Source: Allobosea caraganae (GTDB lineage: Bacteria; Pseudomonadota; Alphaproteobacteria; Rhizobiales; Beijerinckiaceae). From it: DNA of 64,000 bases. The notes under the pieces were generated by a model. The model searched no databases, had not been told where the DNA came from, and saw only the letters and a program-made list of their open reading frames with translations. Numbering within the stretch: the stretch's first letter is position 1; each line of letters begins with the position of its first letter. The DNA lies in NCBI RefSeq assembly GCF_003351345.1, contig NZ_QQTO01000020.1, positions 62,001 to 126,000 on the forward strand, written 5' to 3'. Positions 7,718-15,807 of this stretch are shown piece by piece. Made by a program: the position numbers and the translations under genes.

Positions 7718-9156
7718 CACGCAGCTCCGAAGACTTCATGCAGGAGGAGCGTCTTCTCCTTGCTCATCTCGTGCAGCGTGTCGTGGATGCCCTCGCGGCC
7801 ATTGCCGCTCGCCTTGTTGCCGCCGAAGGGCAAGGTCTCGACGCGTATCGCCGTGGTGTGGTTGACCACGACCGTGCCGACGTCGAGCGCCTGGTAGGCC
7901 CGCATCACCCGCGACAGGTCGCGGGTGAAGATCGCGGCCTGCAAGCCGAACGGGCTGTCATTGGCGAGCGCCAGCGCCTGCTCGAAATCATCATAGGGGA
8001 TGAGCGGCAGCACCGGGCCGAAGGTCTCGTCGGCAAACGCGGGCGTGCCGGGCACGACTCCGGTGAGGATCGTCGGCTCGAAGAAATTGTCGTGGCGCTT
8101 GCCGCCGGAGACGATAATGGCGCCATCAGTGACGGCCTGCCGGACCTGCGCCTCGACCCGCTCGGCGCCACGCCGGTTGATCAGCGGGCCGACATCGGTC
8201 GCAGGGTCCATCGGGTCGCCGAGCTTGAGCTGCGCCGTCAGCGCGGCGACGGCCTCTAGCAGCGGCGCATAGAGCGGGCGCTCGACCAGCACGCGCTTGA
8301 CCGCGCAGCAGATCTGGCCGTTGCCGGAGGTGAAGCGGCCGGCGACCAGCGCCGCCGCCGTTTCCTCGATATCGGCATCGCCGCAGACGATGGTCGCGTC
8401 GTTGCCGCCCAGTTCGAGGTGCACCTTCTTCAGCGTCTGCGCGGCGACTTCGAGGATGCGCTTGCCGGCCGCGGTCGAGCCGGTCATGGCGATCATGTCG
8501 ACGCCCTCGGCGCGCACCAGTGCCTCGCCGACATCGCGTCCGCCGGTCAAGACCTGATGAGCGCCGCGCGGCAGACCGGCCTCCTCAAGGTATCGGCTGA
8601 TCGCGATGACGGCGAGCGGGCAATCCTCCGGCGTCTTGGTGATCACGGCGTTGCCGGCGGCCACGCCGCCCGCGACCTTGTGACTCCAGAGCTCGACCGG
8701 ATAGTTGAACGGCACGATGGCGGCGACGACGCCGAGCGGCTGGCGCATCGTGACCGCGAGCGAGCGCTCCCGGCCCGGTATCGAATCCAGCGGCAGCGAG
8801 CGCCCGAACACCCGTTTCGCCTCTTCGGCATAGCCGCGGAAGATGCGGGCAGCGACGCCGACCTCGCTCGTCGTCTCGCCGATGCGCTTGCCGTTCTCGC
8901 GGCAGAGCAGCCGGCCCAACTCCTGCTGATTGGCCTCGATGCGCCGGGCCACCGCCTCCAATATCTCGTAGCGGCGCCAGGCGGGGAGGGTGGCCATCGC
9001 CCGCTTGCCGCGCTGGGCGGCGGCGACGGCGCGAGCGACATCCGCTTCCGTTGCCCGCGGCACGGAGGCGATGCGGTCGTCATTGGCCGGGTTGAGGATG
9101 GCATCCTCGCCGCCATCGGACGCGCCGGTCCAATCGCCGTCGATCAGCATGTCCAT
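7717..9156 (-). CDS. NAD(P)-dependent aldehyde dehydrogenase
   Basis: A 479-residue ALDH-superfamily enzyme oxidising an aldehyde to an acid. Visible residues are N151 (PFNYP), K174, the general base E248 (HLELGGND) and the nucleophile C283 (GQICCA). The C-terminal LPFGGNKASGNGREG is also standard. The KTPED in place of the common KPSE resembles the glyceraldehyde- and lactaldehyde-type branch, but I would not assign a substrate. A TTG three codons upstream is possible, but the ATG at 9156 is better spaced from GGGAGG. It is the first gene of the ABC transporter operon and is divergent from an IclR regulator, suggesting it oxidises a breakdown product of the imported compound. Confidence 0.93.
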   Translation of the reverse strand: MDMLIDGDWTGASDGGEDAILNPANDDRIASVPRATEADVARAVAAAQRGKRAMATLPAWRRYEILEAVARRIEANQQELGRLLCRENGKRIGETTSEVGVAARIFRGYAEEAKRVFGRSLPLDSIPGRERSLAVTMRQPLGVVAAIVPFNYPVELWSHKVAGGVAAGNAVITKTPEDCPLAVIAISRYLEEAGLPRGAHQVLTGGRDVGEALVRAEGVDMIAMTGSTAAGKRILEVAAQTLKKVHLELGGNDATIVCGDADIEETAAALVAGRFTSGNGQICCAVKRVLVERPLYAPLLEAVAALTAQLKLGDPMDPATDVGPLINRRGAERVEAQVRQAVTDGAIIVSGGKRHDNFFEPTILTGVVPGTPAFADETFGPVLPLIPYDDFEQALALANDSPFGLQAAIFTRDLSRVMRAYQALDVGTVVVNHTTAIRVETLPFGGNKASGNGREGIHDTLHEMSKEKTLLLHEVFGAA

Positions 9157-9210
9157 GATCAGCAATCCTCCCGGCAGGAGCGCTTCGCGCCTCGTTGCCG
9201 AAAGGGGTAG

Positions 9211-9282
9211 TTCAAGAATCGGACAGCGTCAACGAATATTGATCTTGCTGGTCGATATGTATCGCGCTATTCAAATATTGAA
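9211..9282. promoter_or_regulatory. IclR-type operator pair in the divergent promoter region
   Basis: TTCAAATATTGAA at 9270-9282 is a perfect TTCAA-N3-TTGAA dyad directly in front of the iclR-type gene. A partial copy, TTCAAGAATCGGA (9211-9223), lies near the aldehyde dehydrogenase start. One site near each gene fits an IclR protein that controls itself and the operon. Binding is inferred. Confidence 0.5.
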
Positions 9283-9299
9283 CAGGAGTGAGCCGGCGA

Positions 9300-10088
9300 A
9301 TGGCCGATACGGATTTTGGCGTCAGCCTCGATACGAATGTCAGCGCCACGGCGCTGAAGGCGCTCGGCGTGCTCGACTTCGTCGGGGAACAGCGCCGGCC
9401 GGTGACCGTCGCGGAGGTCGCCAGCGCGATCGGCGCCGACCGCGCCACCGCCTACCGCATGCTGATGACGCTGGTTCAGTCGGGCTACGTGCAGAAGGAG
9501 GCCGATGCAAAGCACTACCGGCTGACCTTCAAGGTGCTGTCGCTGGCGCGCCAGCTCGTCGGCGAGGACGAGCGCGCGCGCCATATCCTCGCCTGCCTGC
9601 GCCGCATCTCGGACGAGACTGGCGAGACGGTGCATTATTCGATGCTGGAGCGCGACGCCGCGGTGCTGGTCTTCCGCGCCAAGGGTAGCCAGCGCGTCGC
9701 GGTCGATTTCCAGATCGGCGACCGCTCGCCGCTGCATTGCACCTCGATCGGCAAGGTGCTGCTCGCCTATCATGACAAGCGCCTGACCGAGGCCGTGATC
9801 GCGAGCGGCCTGGCCAAGGTCGCGCCGAACACCGTCACCGATCCCGACGAGTTGCGCCGTTCGCTGGTGCGCATCCGCGCCGAGGGCTATGCCTTCGACG
9901 ATCTCGAATTCGCGCCGGACATGCGCTGCATCGCGCTGCCCGTGTTCGAGAGCGGCGGGGAAGTGCCGGGTGGCATCGCCATTTCGGGCCCCGCCAGCCG
10001 CTTCGACCTCGCGAAGCTGGAAGCGCTGCGCGATGTCGCGATGATCCACGCGACCGCTCTGTCGCGGGAGCTCGGCGGCTTGTTCTAG
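9300..10088 (+). CDS. IclR-family transcriptional regulator
   Basis: A 262-residue regulator. Residues about 14-75 form the winged helix-turn-helix (ALKALGVLDF, then VAEVASAIGADRATAYRMLMTLVQSGYV). Residues 85-255 form the IclR effector domain, with HCTSIGKVLLAY near the middle and ALPVFESGGEVPGGIAISGP later. The ATG is 11 bases after AGGAG; a GTG inside that ribosome site is less likely to be used. Divergent from the aldehyde dehydrogenase and sugar-type ABC operon, which is its likely target. Inducer unknown. Confidence 0.94.
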   Translation: MADTDFGVSLDTNVSATALKALGVLDFVGEQRRPVTVAEVASAIGADRATAYRMLMTLVQSGYVQKEADAKHYRLTFKVLSLARQLVGEDERARHILACLRRISDETGETVHYSMLERDAAVLVFRAKGSQRVAVDFQIGDRSPLHCTSIGKVLLAYHDKRLTEAVIASGLAKVAPNTVTDPDELRRSLVRIRAEGYAFDDLEFAPDMRCIALPVFESGGEVPGGIAISGPASRFDLAKLEALRDVAMIHATALSRELGGLF

Positions 10089-10268
10089 CTGGGATACCCG
10101 GCCTTCCGCCAAGGCGGTTCGCCGGAGTGGGGGCATCCCCTGGGTCCGCGCGCGCCGGGATGTTTTGACGTGCGGCACCACCTGAGACCATGGCCCGGAT
10201 GGCCGCCCCGCTATGTTGATGTTAGAACGGAACCAAGGTTCGCCGGCGGTTTCAGCAAGGGAGCGGCA

Positions 10269-10763
10269 ATGTTTCAGGCGCGTGTGGTCGAGGGTGTCGG
10301 CAAGGCCGAGTTCTATCGTGATTTGTCGGCGCAGCTGGTCGCCTTGCTCGATGGCGAGAGCGATCCGATCGCCAACGCCGCCAACACCTCGGCGCTGCTC
10401 TTCCAGATGCTGCCGGGGCTCAACTGGGCCGGGTTCTACCTGCTGCGCGGCGAGGAGCTCGTGCTCGGGCCGTTCCAGGGCAAGCCGGCCTGCGTGCGCA
10501 TTCCGGTCGGGCGCGGCGTCTGCGGAACGGCGGTCGCGCGCGGGCAATCGGTGCTGGTCGAGGACGTTCACGCCTTTCCGGGCCATATCGCCTGCGATGC
10601 CGATTCCCGCTCGGAACTCGTCGTGCCGCTGATCCGCGCGGGCAGGGCGCTCGGCGTGATTGATCTCGACAGCCCGATGACCTCGCGCTTCGATGCCGAG
10701 GATCAGGCCGGGATCGAGGCGATTGCCGAGATTGTCCTCAGGGCGAGCCCGACGCTCGCCTAA
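10269..10763 (+). CDS. msrC: free methionine-(R)-sulfoxide reductase (GAF-domain fRMsr)
   Basis: A 164-residue GAF-fold enzyme that reduces free methionine-R-sulfoxide in the cytosol using thioredoxin. All three conserved cysteines are present: C75 (PACVRIPVG), C85 (GRGVCGTAV) and C109 (HIACDADSRSE). The DADSRSELVVPL and GVIDLDSP segments are diagnostic. The ATG follows AAGGGAG at good spacing; a longer upstream reading has no ribosome site. It lies 450 bases from the end of an msrB/msrA operon on the opposite strand, so three different methionine-sulfoxide reductases are grouped here. Confidence 0.93.
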   Translation: MFQARVVEGVGKAEFYRDLSAQLVALLDGESDPIANAANTSALLFQMLPGLNWAGFYLLRGEELVLGPFQGKPACVRIPVGRGVCGTAVARGQSVLVEDVHAFPGHIACDADSRSELVVPLIRAGRALGVIDLDSPMTSRFDAEDQAGIEAIAEIVLRASPTLA

Positions 10764-10812
10764 AGCATCGGCCCGAAAAGCGGCGTGCGGTTTTTTGGAA
10801 AAAGCCGATGCT
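10764..10812. repeat. dispersed intergenic palindrome
   Basis: Arms AGCATCGGC (10764-10772) and GCCGATGCT (10804-10812) enclose CCGAAAAGCGG and GGTTTTTTGG. It follows the fRMsr stop at once and contains an ATG (10808) that could be mistaken for the start of the next gene. The style resembles other Rhizobiales intergenic repeats; 61848-61887 looks like a relative. Confidence 0.6.
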
Positions 10813-10849
10813 GAATCAAAGAGCCAGCGCAGCCGTCACGGATCAGGCC

Positions 10850-11260
10850 ATGCCCTCACTGAGCTTGCGCATCCACCTCGACCCGGAAGGCCGCATCGGC
10901 CCCGGCAAGGTCGAGCTGCTGGAGAGGATCGCCGCCTTCGGCTCGATCGCGGCGGCGGGCCGCGCGATGGGCATGTCCTATCGCCGGGCCTGGGAGCTGG
11001 TCGAGGAGCTCAACGCGATCTTCGGCAAGCCGGTGGTCGAACGGCAGGTCGGCGGCAAGCAGGGCGGCGGCGCGAAGCTGACCACGCTCGGGCTCGCCCT
11101 GATCTCGCGCTACCGCGCGGTCGAGACGGCCGCCGCGGAGGTCGCGAAGGCGCATCTCGCCGCGCTCCAGGTCGAAGTCGACCGCCCCATCGACGAGGCC
11201 GCTCCCGATCCCGCTCAGTTCGACGAGGCCCTCGACACCAGCGCCGGCTTGGCGCGGTAG
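10850..11260 (+). CDS. ModE N-terminal-like winged-helix regulator without molybdate-binding domain
   Basis: A 136-residue protein consisting of the LysR-like winged helix of ModE proteins: LERIAAFGSIAAAGRAMGMSYRRAWELVEELN, followed by a wing with KQGGGAKLTTLG and a dimer helix. No TOBE/molybdate domains follow, so it is the short form often annotated as a molybdenum-dependent regulator or plain winged-helix protein. An ATG 14 codons earlier (10808) lies inside a dispersed repeat, so I prefer 10850, although the ribosome site is weak. Its last 46 bases overlap the end of msrA on the opposite strand. Target genes unknown. Confidence 0.82.
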   Translation: MPSLSLRIHLDPEGRIGPGKVELLERIAAFGSIAAAGRAMGMSYRRAWELVEELNAIFGKPVVERQVGGKQGGGAKLTTLGLALISRYRAVETAAAEVAKAHLAALQVEVDRPIDEAAPDPAQFDEALDTSAGLAR

Positions 11261-11949
11261 ACCTCGGGGAAGATGCGCTTCAGGTTCTCGACCTTGGGCA
11301 GGTCGTTGATGACGATGTAGGGATGCGTCGGGTTCTGGGTCAGGAAGTCCTGATGATAGGCCTCGGCCGGGTAGAAGATGCGATCGGGCTCGATCTTGGT
11401 GACGATCGCCGCCTCGAAGGCGCGGGCCTGGTTGAGCTGGGCGATATAGGCCTTGGCGATGCGGGCCTGCTCGGCGTCGGCGGGGAAGATCGCCGAGCGG
11501 TATTGCGGGCCGATATCCGGGCCCTGGCGGTTGAGCTCGGTCGGATCATGCGCGACCGAGAAGTAGATCTGCAGCAGCCTGGCATAGCTGATCTTGCGCG
11601 GGTCGTAGGTGATCTGCACCGCTTCGGCATGGCCGGTGCGGCCGCTGCCGACCTTCTCGTATTCCGCGGTGGCGCGCTCGCCGCCGGCATAGCCGGAGAC
11701 GGCGTTGCTGACGCCCTCGACATGCTGGAACACACCCTGGACGCCCCAGAAGCAGCCGCCGGCGATGACGGCGACCTGTGGGCCATCGCCTTGCGCGGCC
11801 GGCTGGTCGAGCGCGGGCGCGGGAATGACGCGGGCCTCCTCGGCCGCGGAGGGGGAGATCCTGAGCGCGATGCCGGCCAGGGCCAGCAAGGCCGTGGCGA
11901 CGAGCGCGGGGCGGGCAAACCGCGAAAGGCGTGTGGTCAATGAGGACAT
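11215..11949 (-). CDS. msrA: peptide methionine-(S)-sulfoxide reductase MsrA, exported
   Basis: Reduces the S epimer of methionine sulfoxide in proteins. 244 residues: an N-terminal signal or anchor (about 1-36, positive N-terminus then a hydrophobic run ending in PSAAEEA), a short linker, then the MsrA fold. Catalytic C66 lies in GGCFWGVQ, with GYAGG, GHAEAV, the SVAHDPTELNRQGPDIGPQYRS block and a C-terminal PAEAYHQDF. No other cysteine exists, so recycling must be direct or through a partner. It is the third gene of msrB, CcdA-TlpA fusion, msrA, only 15 bases after the fusion gene, so the system works in the periplasm or at the membrane. The 3' end overlaps the convergent winged-helix gene. 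Confidence 0.95.
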   Translation of the reverse strand: MSSLTTRLSRFARPALVATALLALAGIALRISPSAAEEARVIPAPALDQPAAQGDGPQVAVIAGGCFWGVQGVFQHVEGVSNAVSGYAGGERATAEYEKVGSGRTGHAEAVQITYDPRKISYARLLQIYFSVAHDPTELNRQGPDIGPQYRSAIFPADAEQARIAKAYIAQLNQARAFEAAIVTKIEPDRIFYPAEAYHQDFLTQNPTHPYIVINDLPKVENLKRIFPEVYRAKPALVSRASSN

Positions 11950-11964
11950 GGCTAATCTCCGCGT

Positions 11965-13782
11965 TCAGCCGAAGGTGAATGCATAGGCCTGGACGCCAGG
12001 ATCGAGAAAGCGAATCTCGAAGCTGCGGTCGGCAATCGCGCCGCTCTGGCGAACGAGTTGGTAGAGGCGCTGTTCGGTGACTGTGCCCTCGCCATTGGCA
12101 TCGACGTCGACGCCGTGGCTCTCGCCGGGCGCGGCGCCGTCGATGGTCACGCGGAAGCGGATCGGCTTGCCATCCGCACCGGGGCCGAGCACCAAATGCA
12201 GGTCGCGCGCGTGGAAGCGATAGGTGATGCCGCCATCGGCGGCGTCGAGGCTCGCGTGCTCCTTGCCGATGGTCCAGTTGCCCGACAGCCCCCATTCGTT
12301 GAGGCGTGGCATGCCGGTCTCATAGCGCTTGGACGCGTCCTCGGCGGCACCGCCGGGGGAGACGAAATTCTCCGCCCGCTCATAGCCGAGATAGGTCTCC
12401 GGCGAGCGCACATCGGCTTCGTTCGAGGCCATCTCGGCCCCGGACGCGGTCACCGCGACCAGGCCGCCGGCAGCTTTCTTGCCCGCTTCGGCGAGAAGCT
12501 GCTGGATGACCTCTTCCGACTTGTCGTAGCCACCCTCGCCGAAATGGTGGTGGCGGATGCGGCCTTCGGCATCGATGAAGTAATGCGCCGGCCAGTACTG
12601 GTTCTTGAAGGCGCGCCAGATGGCGTAGTCATTGTCGATCGCGACGGGGTAGCCGATCTTCAGGTCGGCGACTGCCTTCCTGACATTGCCGATCGTCTTC
12701 TCGAAGGCGAATTCCGGCGAATGCACGCCGATCACCACCAGCCCCTGGTCCTTGTACTTCTCGGCCCAGGCCCGGACATAGGGGATGGCGCGCAGGCAGT
12801 TGATGCAGGAATAGGTCCAGAAATCGATCAGGACGACCTTGCCCTTCAGGCCCTCGGTCGTCAGCGGCGGCGAGTTGAGCCATTCGACCGCCCCGGCGAG
12901 CGAGGGCAGGGCGCCTTCGATGGGAAGCTCGGCGCCGCCGGCCGGGGGCTTGGCCGCCATCATGGCGGGGTTCGCGCTCATCATCGCAGGATTGGCGCTC
13001 ATCATGGCGGGGCCGCCGCCGGTCATGGCGGGCGCAGGCTGCGGCGCAGTGCCGAGGGTGTTGAAGTGGTCGAGCAGGCCCTGTTCGAGCGCGGTCGTGC
13101 TGGCGGTGGACAGGCGCGCGAGCGCGCCGGTGTCGAGCCCGAGCGCGATGGCGACCACGGCGGCCAGGACCGCAACGCCCGCGCCCCGGCGCAGCCATTC
13201 CCCAGTGCCGAGCGAGCGCTTCATCGCGGCAAAGACCTTGCCGCCGGCAAGGAGAGCCAGCGCAAGCGAGGTCGCGGCGCCGGCGGCATAGGCGAGCAGC
13301 AGCAGCGAGGTCTGCGCATTGGCGCCTTGCAGCGCCGCGCCGGTCAGGATCAGGCCGAGGATCGGGCCGGCGCAAGGCGCCCAGAGCAGGCCGGTCGCGA
13401 CGCCGAGCAGCAGCGAGGGCAGGATCGAGGCCGAGCCGCCCGCGCCCTGCTCCGCCGCCTGCGACAGCCTGCCGCCAAGCGCGACGAGCGGGCGCGTCAG
13501 CCGATCCGAGATCGACGGGAACAGCAGCGCGATGCCGAACAGCGCCAGCAGCGCCATTGCGGCGAGGCGGCCATATTGATTGGCCTCGACCGCCCAGCTG
13601 CCGCCGACCGCGGCAAGCGTCGCGACGGCGGCGAAGGCGAGCGCCATGCCCCCGAGCATCGGCAGCCCGCTTCTCAGGAAGGGCTGGCCGGCCCGCGCGA
13701 AGACGAAGGGCAGCACGGGCAGGATGCACGGGCTGACGATCGTCAGCACGCCGCCGAGATAGGCGAGCAGGAGCACGGTCAT
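11965..13782 (-). CDS. CcdA/DipZ-type membrane thiol transporter fused to a TlpA-like thioredoxin domain
   Basis: A 605-residue inner-membrane protein that likely carries reducing power from the cytosol to periplasmic partners. Residues 1-215 form a CcdA/DsbD-like membrane domain with the two conserved cysteines, C19 (SPCILPVLP) and C137 (WAPCAGPIL). Residues 216-285 are a linker with a tandem repeat PAMMSAN, PAMMSAN, PAMMAAK (253-275, seven methionines). Residues 300-440 form a TlpA/DsbE-like thioredoxin domain with active site C326-I-N-C329. Residues 450-605 form a beta-rich C-terminal domain as in DipZ proteins. It lies 18 bases after msrB and 15 before msrA, which strongly suggests it reduces those enzymes. 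A Met-rich linker in a methionine-repair protein is notable. Confidence 0.92.
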   Translation of the reverse strand: MTVLLLAYLGGVLTIVSPCILPVLPFVFARAGQPFLRSGLPMLGGMALAFAAVATLAAVGGSWAVEANQYGRLAAMALLALFGIALLFPSISDRLTRPLVALGGRLSQAAEQGAGGSASILPSLLLGVATGLLWAPCAGPILGLILTGAALQGANAQTSLLLLAYAAGAATSLALALLAGGKVFAAMKRSLGTGEWLRRGAGVAVLAAVVAIALGLDTGALARLSTASTTALEQGLLDHFNTLGTAPQPAPAMTGGGPAMMSANPAMMSANPAMMAAKPPAGGAELPIEGALPSLAGAVEWLNSPPLTTEGLKGKVVLIDFWTYSCINCLRAIPYVRAWAEKYKDQGLVVIGVHSPEFAFEKTIGNVRKAVADLKIGYPVAIDNDYAIWRAFKNQYWPAHYFIDAEGRIRHHHFGEGGYDKSEEVIQQLLAEAGKKAAGGLVAVTASGAEMASNEADVRSPETYLGYERAENFVSPGGAAEDASKRYETGMPRLNEWGLSGNWTIGKEHASLDAADGGITYRFHARDLHLVLGPGADGKPIRFRVTIDGAAPGESHGVDVDANGEGTVTEQRLYQLVRQSGAIADRSFEIRFLDPGVQAYAFTFG

Positions 13783-13800
13783 GAGCTTGGCCCTTCGGCG

Positions 13801-14292
13801 TCAGGCCGTGGTCGGCTTGAAGGCCATGGCGACGCCGTTCATGCAGTAGCGCAGCCCGGTCGGCTTCGGCCCGTCGTCGAAGACATGGCCGAGATGGCCG
13901 CCGCAGCGGCTGCAATGCACGGAGACCCGCACCATGCCGAACGTGCTGTCGCGCTCGGTGCCGACAGCCTTGTCGTCGATCGGCGCCCAGAAGCTCGGCC
14001 AGCCGGTGCCGCTGTCGAACTTCGCGGTCGAGGAGAACAGGTCGAGCTCGCAGCCGGCGCAGGCGAAGGTGCCGCGCCGCTTCTCCTTGTCGAGCGGGCT
14101 GGTGAACGGGTGCTCGGTCGCGCTTTGGCGGAGCACCGCATATTGCTCGGCGTTCAGCAGCTTGCGCCATTCGGCATCGGTGCGGGTGACCGGAAACGTA
14201 TCGGCCGCCTGAGCGTCGGACATCCGCCAGCCGAGACCGGCCGTTGCTGTGCCGACCGCCGCACCCGCCAGTAGAAAACGCCGCGTCATCAT
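13801..14292 (-). CDS. msrB: peptide methionine-(R)-sulfoxide reductase MsrB, Tat-exported
   Basis: Reduces the R epimer of methionine sulfoxide in proteins. 163 residues. An N-terminal TRRFLLAG with a hydrophobic run to about residue 29 looks like a Tat signal. The fold starts at about 38. Zinc ligands C78/C81 and C127/C130 are present, and the catalytic C150 lies in RYCMNGVAM. The GTGWPSF and GHVFDDGP motifs are standard. Two adjacent ATG codons (14292, 14289) could start it, after a GGGAGG-like site. First gene of the envelope Msr operon; a 26-bp dyad lies in its upstream region. Confidence 0.95.
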   Translation of the reverse strand: MMTRRFLLAGAAVGTATAGLGWRMSDAQAADTFPVTRTDAEWRKLLNAEQYAVLRQSATEHPFTSPLDKEKRRGTFACAGCELDLFSSTAKFDSGTGWPSFWAPIDDKAVGTERDSTFGMVRVSVHCSRCGGHLGHVFDDGPKPTGLRYCMNGVAMAFKPTTA

Positions 14293-14353
14293 GATGCCGC
14301 CCTCCCGCTCCGATCCATTGCGAATACTGTCGCAACATGGAGTTCGAGATACA

Positions 14354-14379
14354 GCGCTATTTCGTTACGGGAATAGCGC
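14354..14379. promoter_or_regulatory. perfect dyad upstream of the msrB operon
   Basis: GCGCTATT and AATAGCGC (8 bp each, perfect) are separated by 10 bases, 62 bases before the msrB start. Length and spacing suit a dimeric regulator. No regulator gene in the window is an obvious match, so the protein that reads it is unknown. It might instead be a terminator stem for the upstream FAD gene, but it lacks a T-run. Confidence 0.45.
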
Positions 14380-14414
14380 GTTTCACGGCGATGTGATCTC
14401 GACCCGATGCGCGC

Positions 14415-15788
14415 TCAGGCCGGCAGCCCTGCGAGCAGCCGGGCGGCGAGCAGTTCGGCGCGTTTGCGAATGTCGGGGATGGCCGTGATTTCCCAATGCC
14501 GGCCGCGCGTCGGCGGGCCGAGCGCGAAAAGGCGAGGCGAGGCAATGCCGCCCGCCGAGATGACGGCGTCATCTCCGTCGACGGCCAAGCCGAGCTGCAA
14601 GGCGTCGCTACGCACGTGCCCGCCACGCTCCAACTGCGCGAGAAGCGGCGAATCCGCGCTGATATCAGTGCGAGAGCCGCGGCAATCGATGACGCGGCCG
14701 AAATCGTGGTGCTCCGGGGCGTCCGAACCGCGGCGGCGGATCGTGGCGGTGACGCGCGTCGCTTCGACCTCCATTGCAGCAAGGCGCCCCTCCATGATCC
14801 GCAACTGACCGCCGGCGATGGCATCGTCGATGACGGCCCCGATTTGCGGTGCGACGCGGTGGCGATGCACATCCCACCAGGGCCGCAAATGGCGCAGGAA
14901 GCGTCGCTGCTGCTCGTCGTTCAAGCTCTGCCAGAGTGCGGCGTTGCGTGGCCGAAGCGCCTGCATGAGATCCGCCCAAGGCCGCCCAGCGCGCACGAGC
15001 CCCCTGAACAGGGCAAGCCGCGCGGACAATGCGCCGGCGAACAATTCATCGGGGGCCTCGCCCCGGATTGGATGCGGCTTTGCCGAATGCATTCGCGGCA
15101 GCAATCCACGGCGGGACAGGGCCGTGATCGGCCCGGCATGATCACGCTCGAGGAGGGTCGAGACGATATCGATCATCGTCAGGCCGGTGCCGACGAGGAG
15201 GACCGGCGCTTCTGGCGCAAGCCCGTCGAGCACGTCCGCCCGCCAGGGATTGCCGCGATAGGCCCCCTCATCATCGGCCGGTGCATAATGACCCGTGGCC
15301 AGCACGGCCATGTGAGCGACGACAGGATCGCGGCCCGCGATCTCGACGACCACCTTAGCCTCGCGCGGCGTAACCGACGCGACGTCGCCGATCACCACCC
15401 GCAAGCGCGCGTCGCTTCTGTCGACGGCACCCGTCAGCATGGCGTTGAGATAGCGGCCATAGGTCTGCCGGCAAGCGAAATCCTGGCCCGCGTCGGCGCC
15501 GAAGGCTTGCAGCCAGCGGCTGAAATGGTCCGGCTCTGCCGGCCATGCGCTCATGTCGCCCGCTCTCGTATTGAGGAGATGGCTTGCGCAGGTCGTGGAA
15601 TAGGCGATGCCGTAGCCGGGATGCGGCCCCCGATCCACCAGCGTCACGCGCAACCGCGCATCGCCCTGATGCATGAGCTGGAGCGCGAGCAGCACGCCGC
15701 TCGCCCCGCCGCCGATGATCGCGACGTCGGTGGAGTGGCCGCCTCGTTCTTCCGCAGGTTCGCTGGGCAATGATGCGACAGGGCTCAT
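14415..15788 (-). CDS. FAD/NAD(P)-binding oxidoreductase (NAD_binding_9 type)
   Basis: A 457-residue flavoprotein of unknown substrate. The N-terminal Rossmann motif DVAIIGGGASGVLLALQL lies near 21-38, followed by a DRGPHPGYGIAYST segment typical of the FAD-NAD(P)-binding family (Pfam NAD_binding_9). A second nucleotide motif, VLLVGTGLTMIDIV, lies near 195, and VIDCRGSRTD and LFALGPPTRG are near the C-terminus. The ATG at 15788 gives a short leader before the Rossmann strand; the reading frame stays open upstream but into a neighbouring gene. It follows a methyltransferase gene by 19 bases on the same strand. Members are often found with metal, sulfur or siderophore genes; nothing here decides the role. 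Confidence 0.85.
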   Translation of the reverse strand: MSPVASLPSEPAEERGGHSTDVAIIGGGASGVLLALQLMHQGDARLRVTLVDRGPHPGYGIAYSTTCASHLLNTRAGDMSAWPAEPDHFSRWLQAFGADAGQDFACRQTYGRYLNAMLTGAVDRSDARLRVVIGDVASVTPREAKVVVEIAGRDPVVAHMAVLATGHYAPADDEGAYRGNPWRADVLDGLAPEAPVLLVGTGLTMIDIVSTLLERDHAGPITALSRRGLLPRMHSAKPHPIRGEAPDELFAGALSARLALFRGLVRAGRPWADLMQALRPRNAALWQSLNDEQQRRFLRHLRPWWDVHRHRVAPQIGAVIDDAIAGGQLRIMEGRLAAMEVEATRVTATIRRRGSDAPEHHDFGRVIDCRGSRTDISADSPLLAQLERGGHVRSDALQLGLAVDGDDAVISAGGIASPRLFALGPPTRGRHWEITAIPDIRKRAELLAARLLAGLPA

Positions 15789-15807
15789 GCCTGGCTGACG
15801 ATCAGTC

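Noticed and set aside
12058-14274. A 738-codon open frame on the plus strand opposite the Msr operon
   Set aside because: Low-complexity Arg/Gly/Ala translation spanning three well-identified genes on the other strand.
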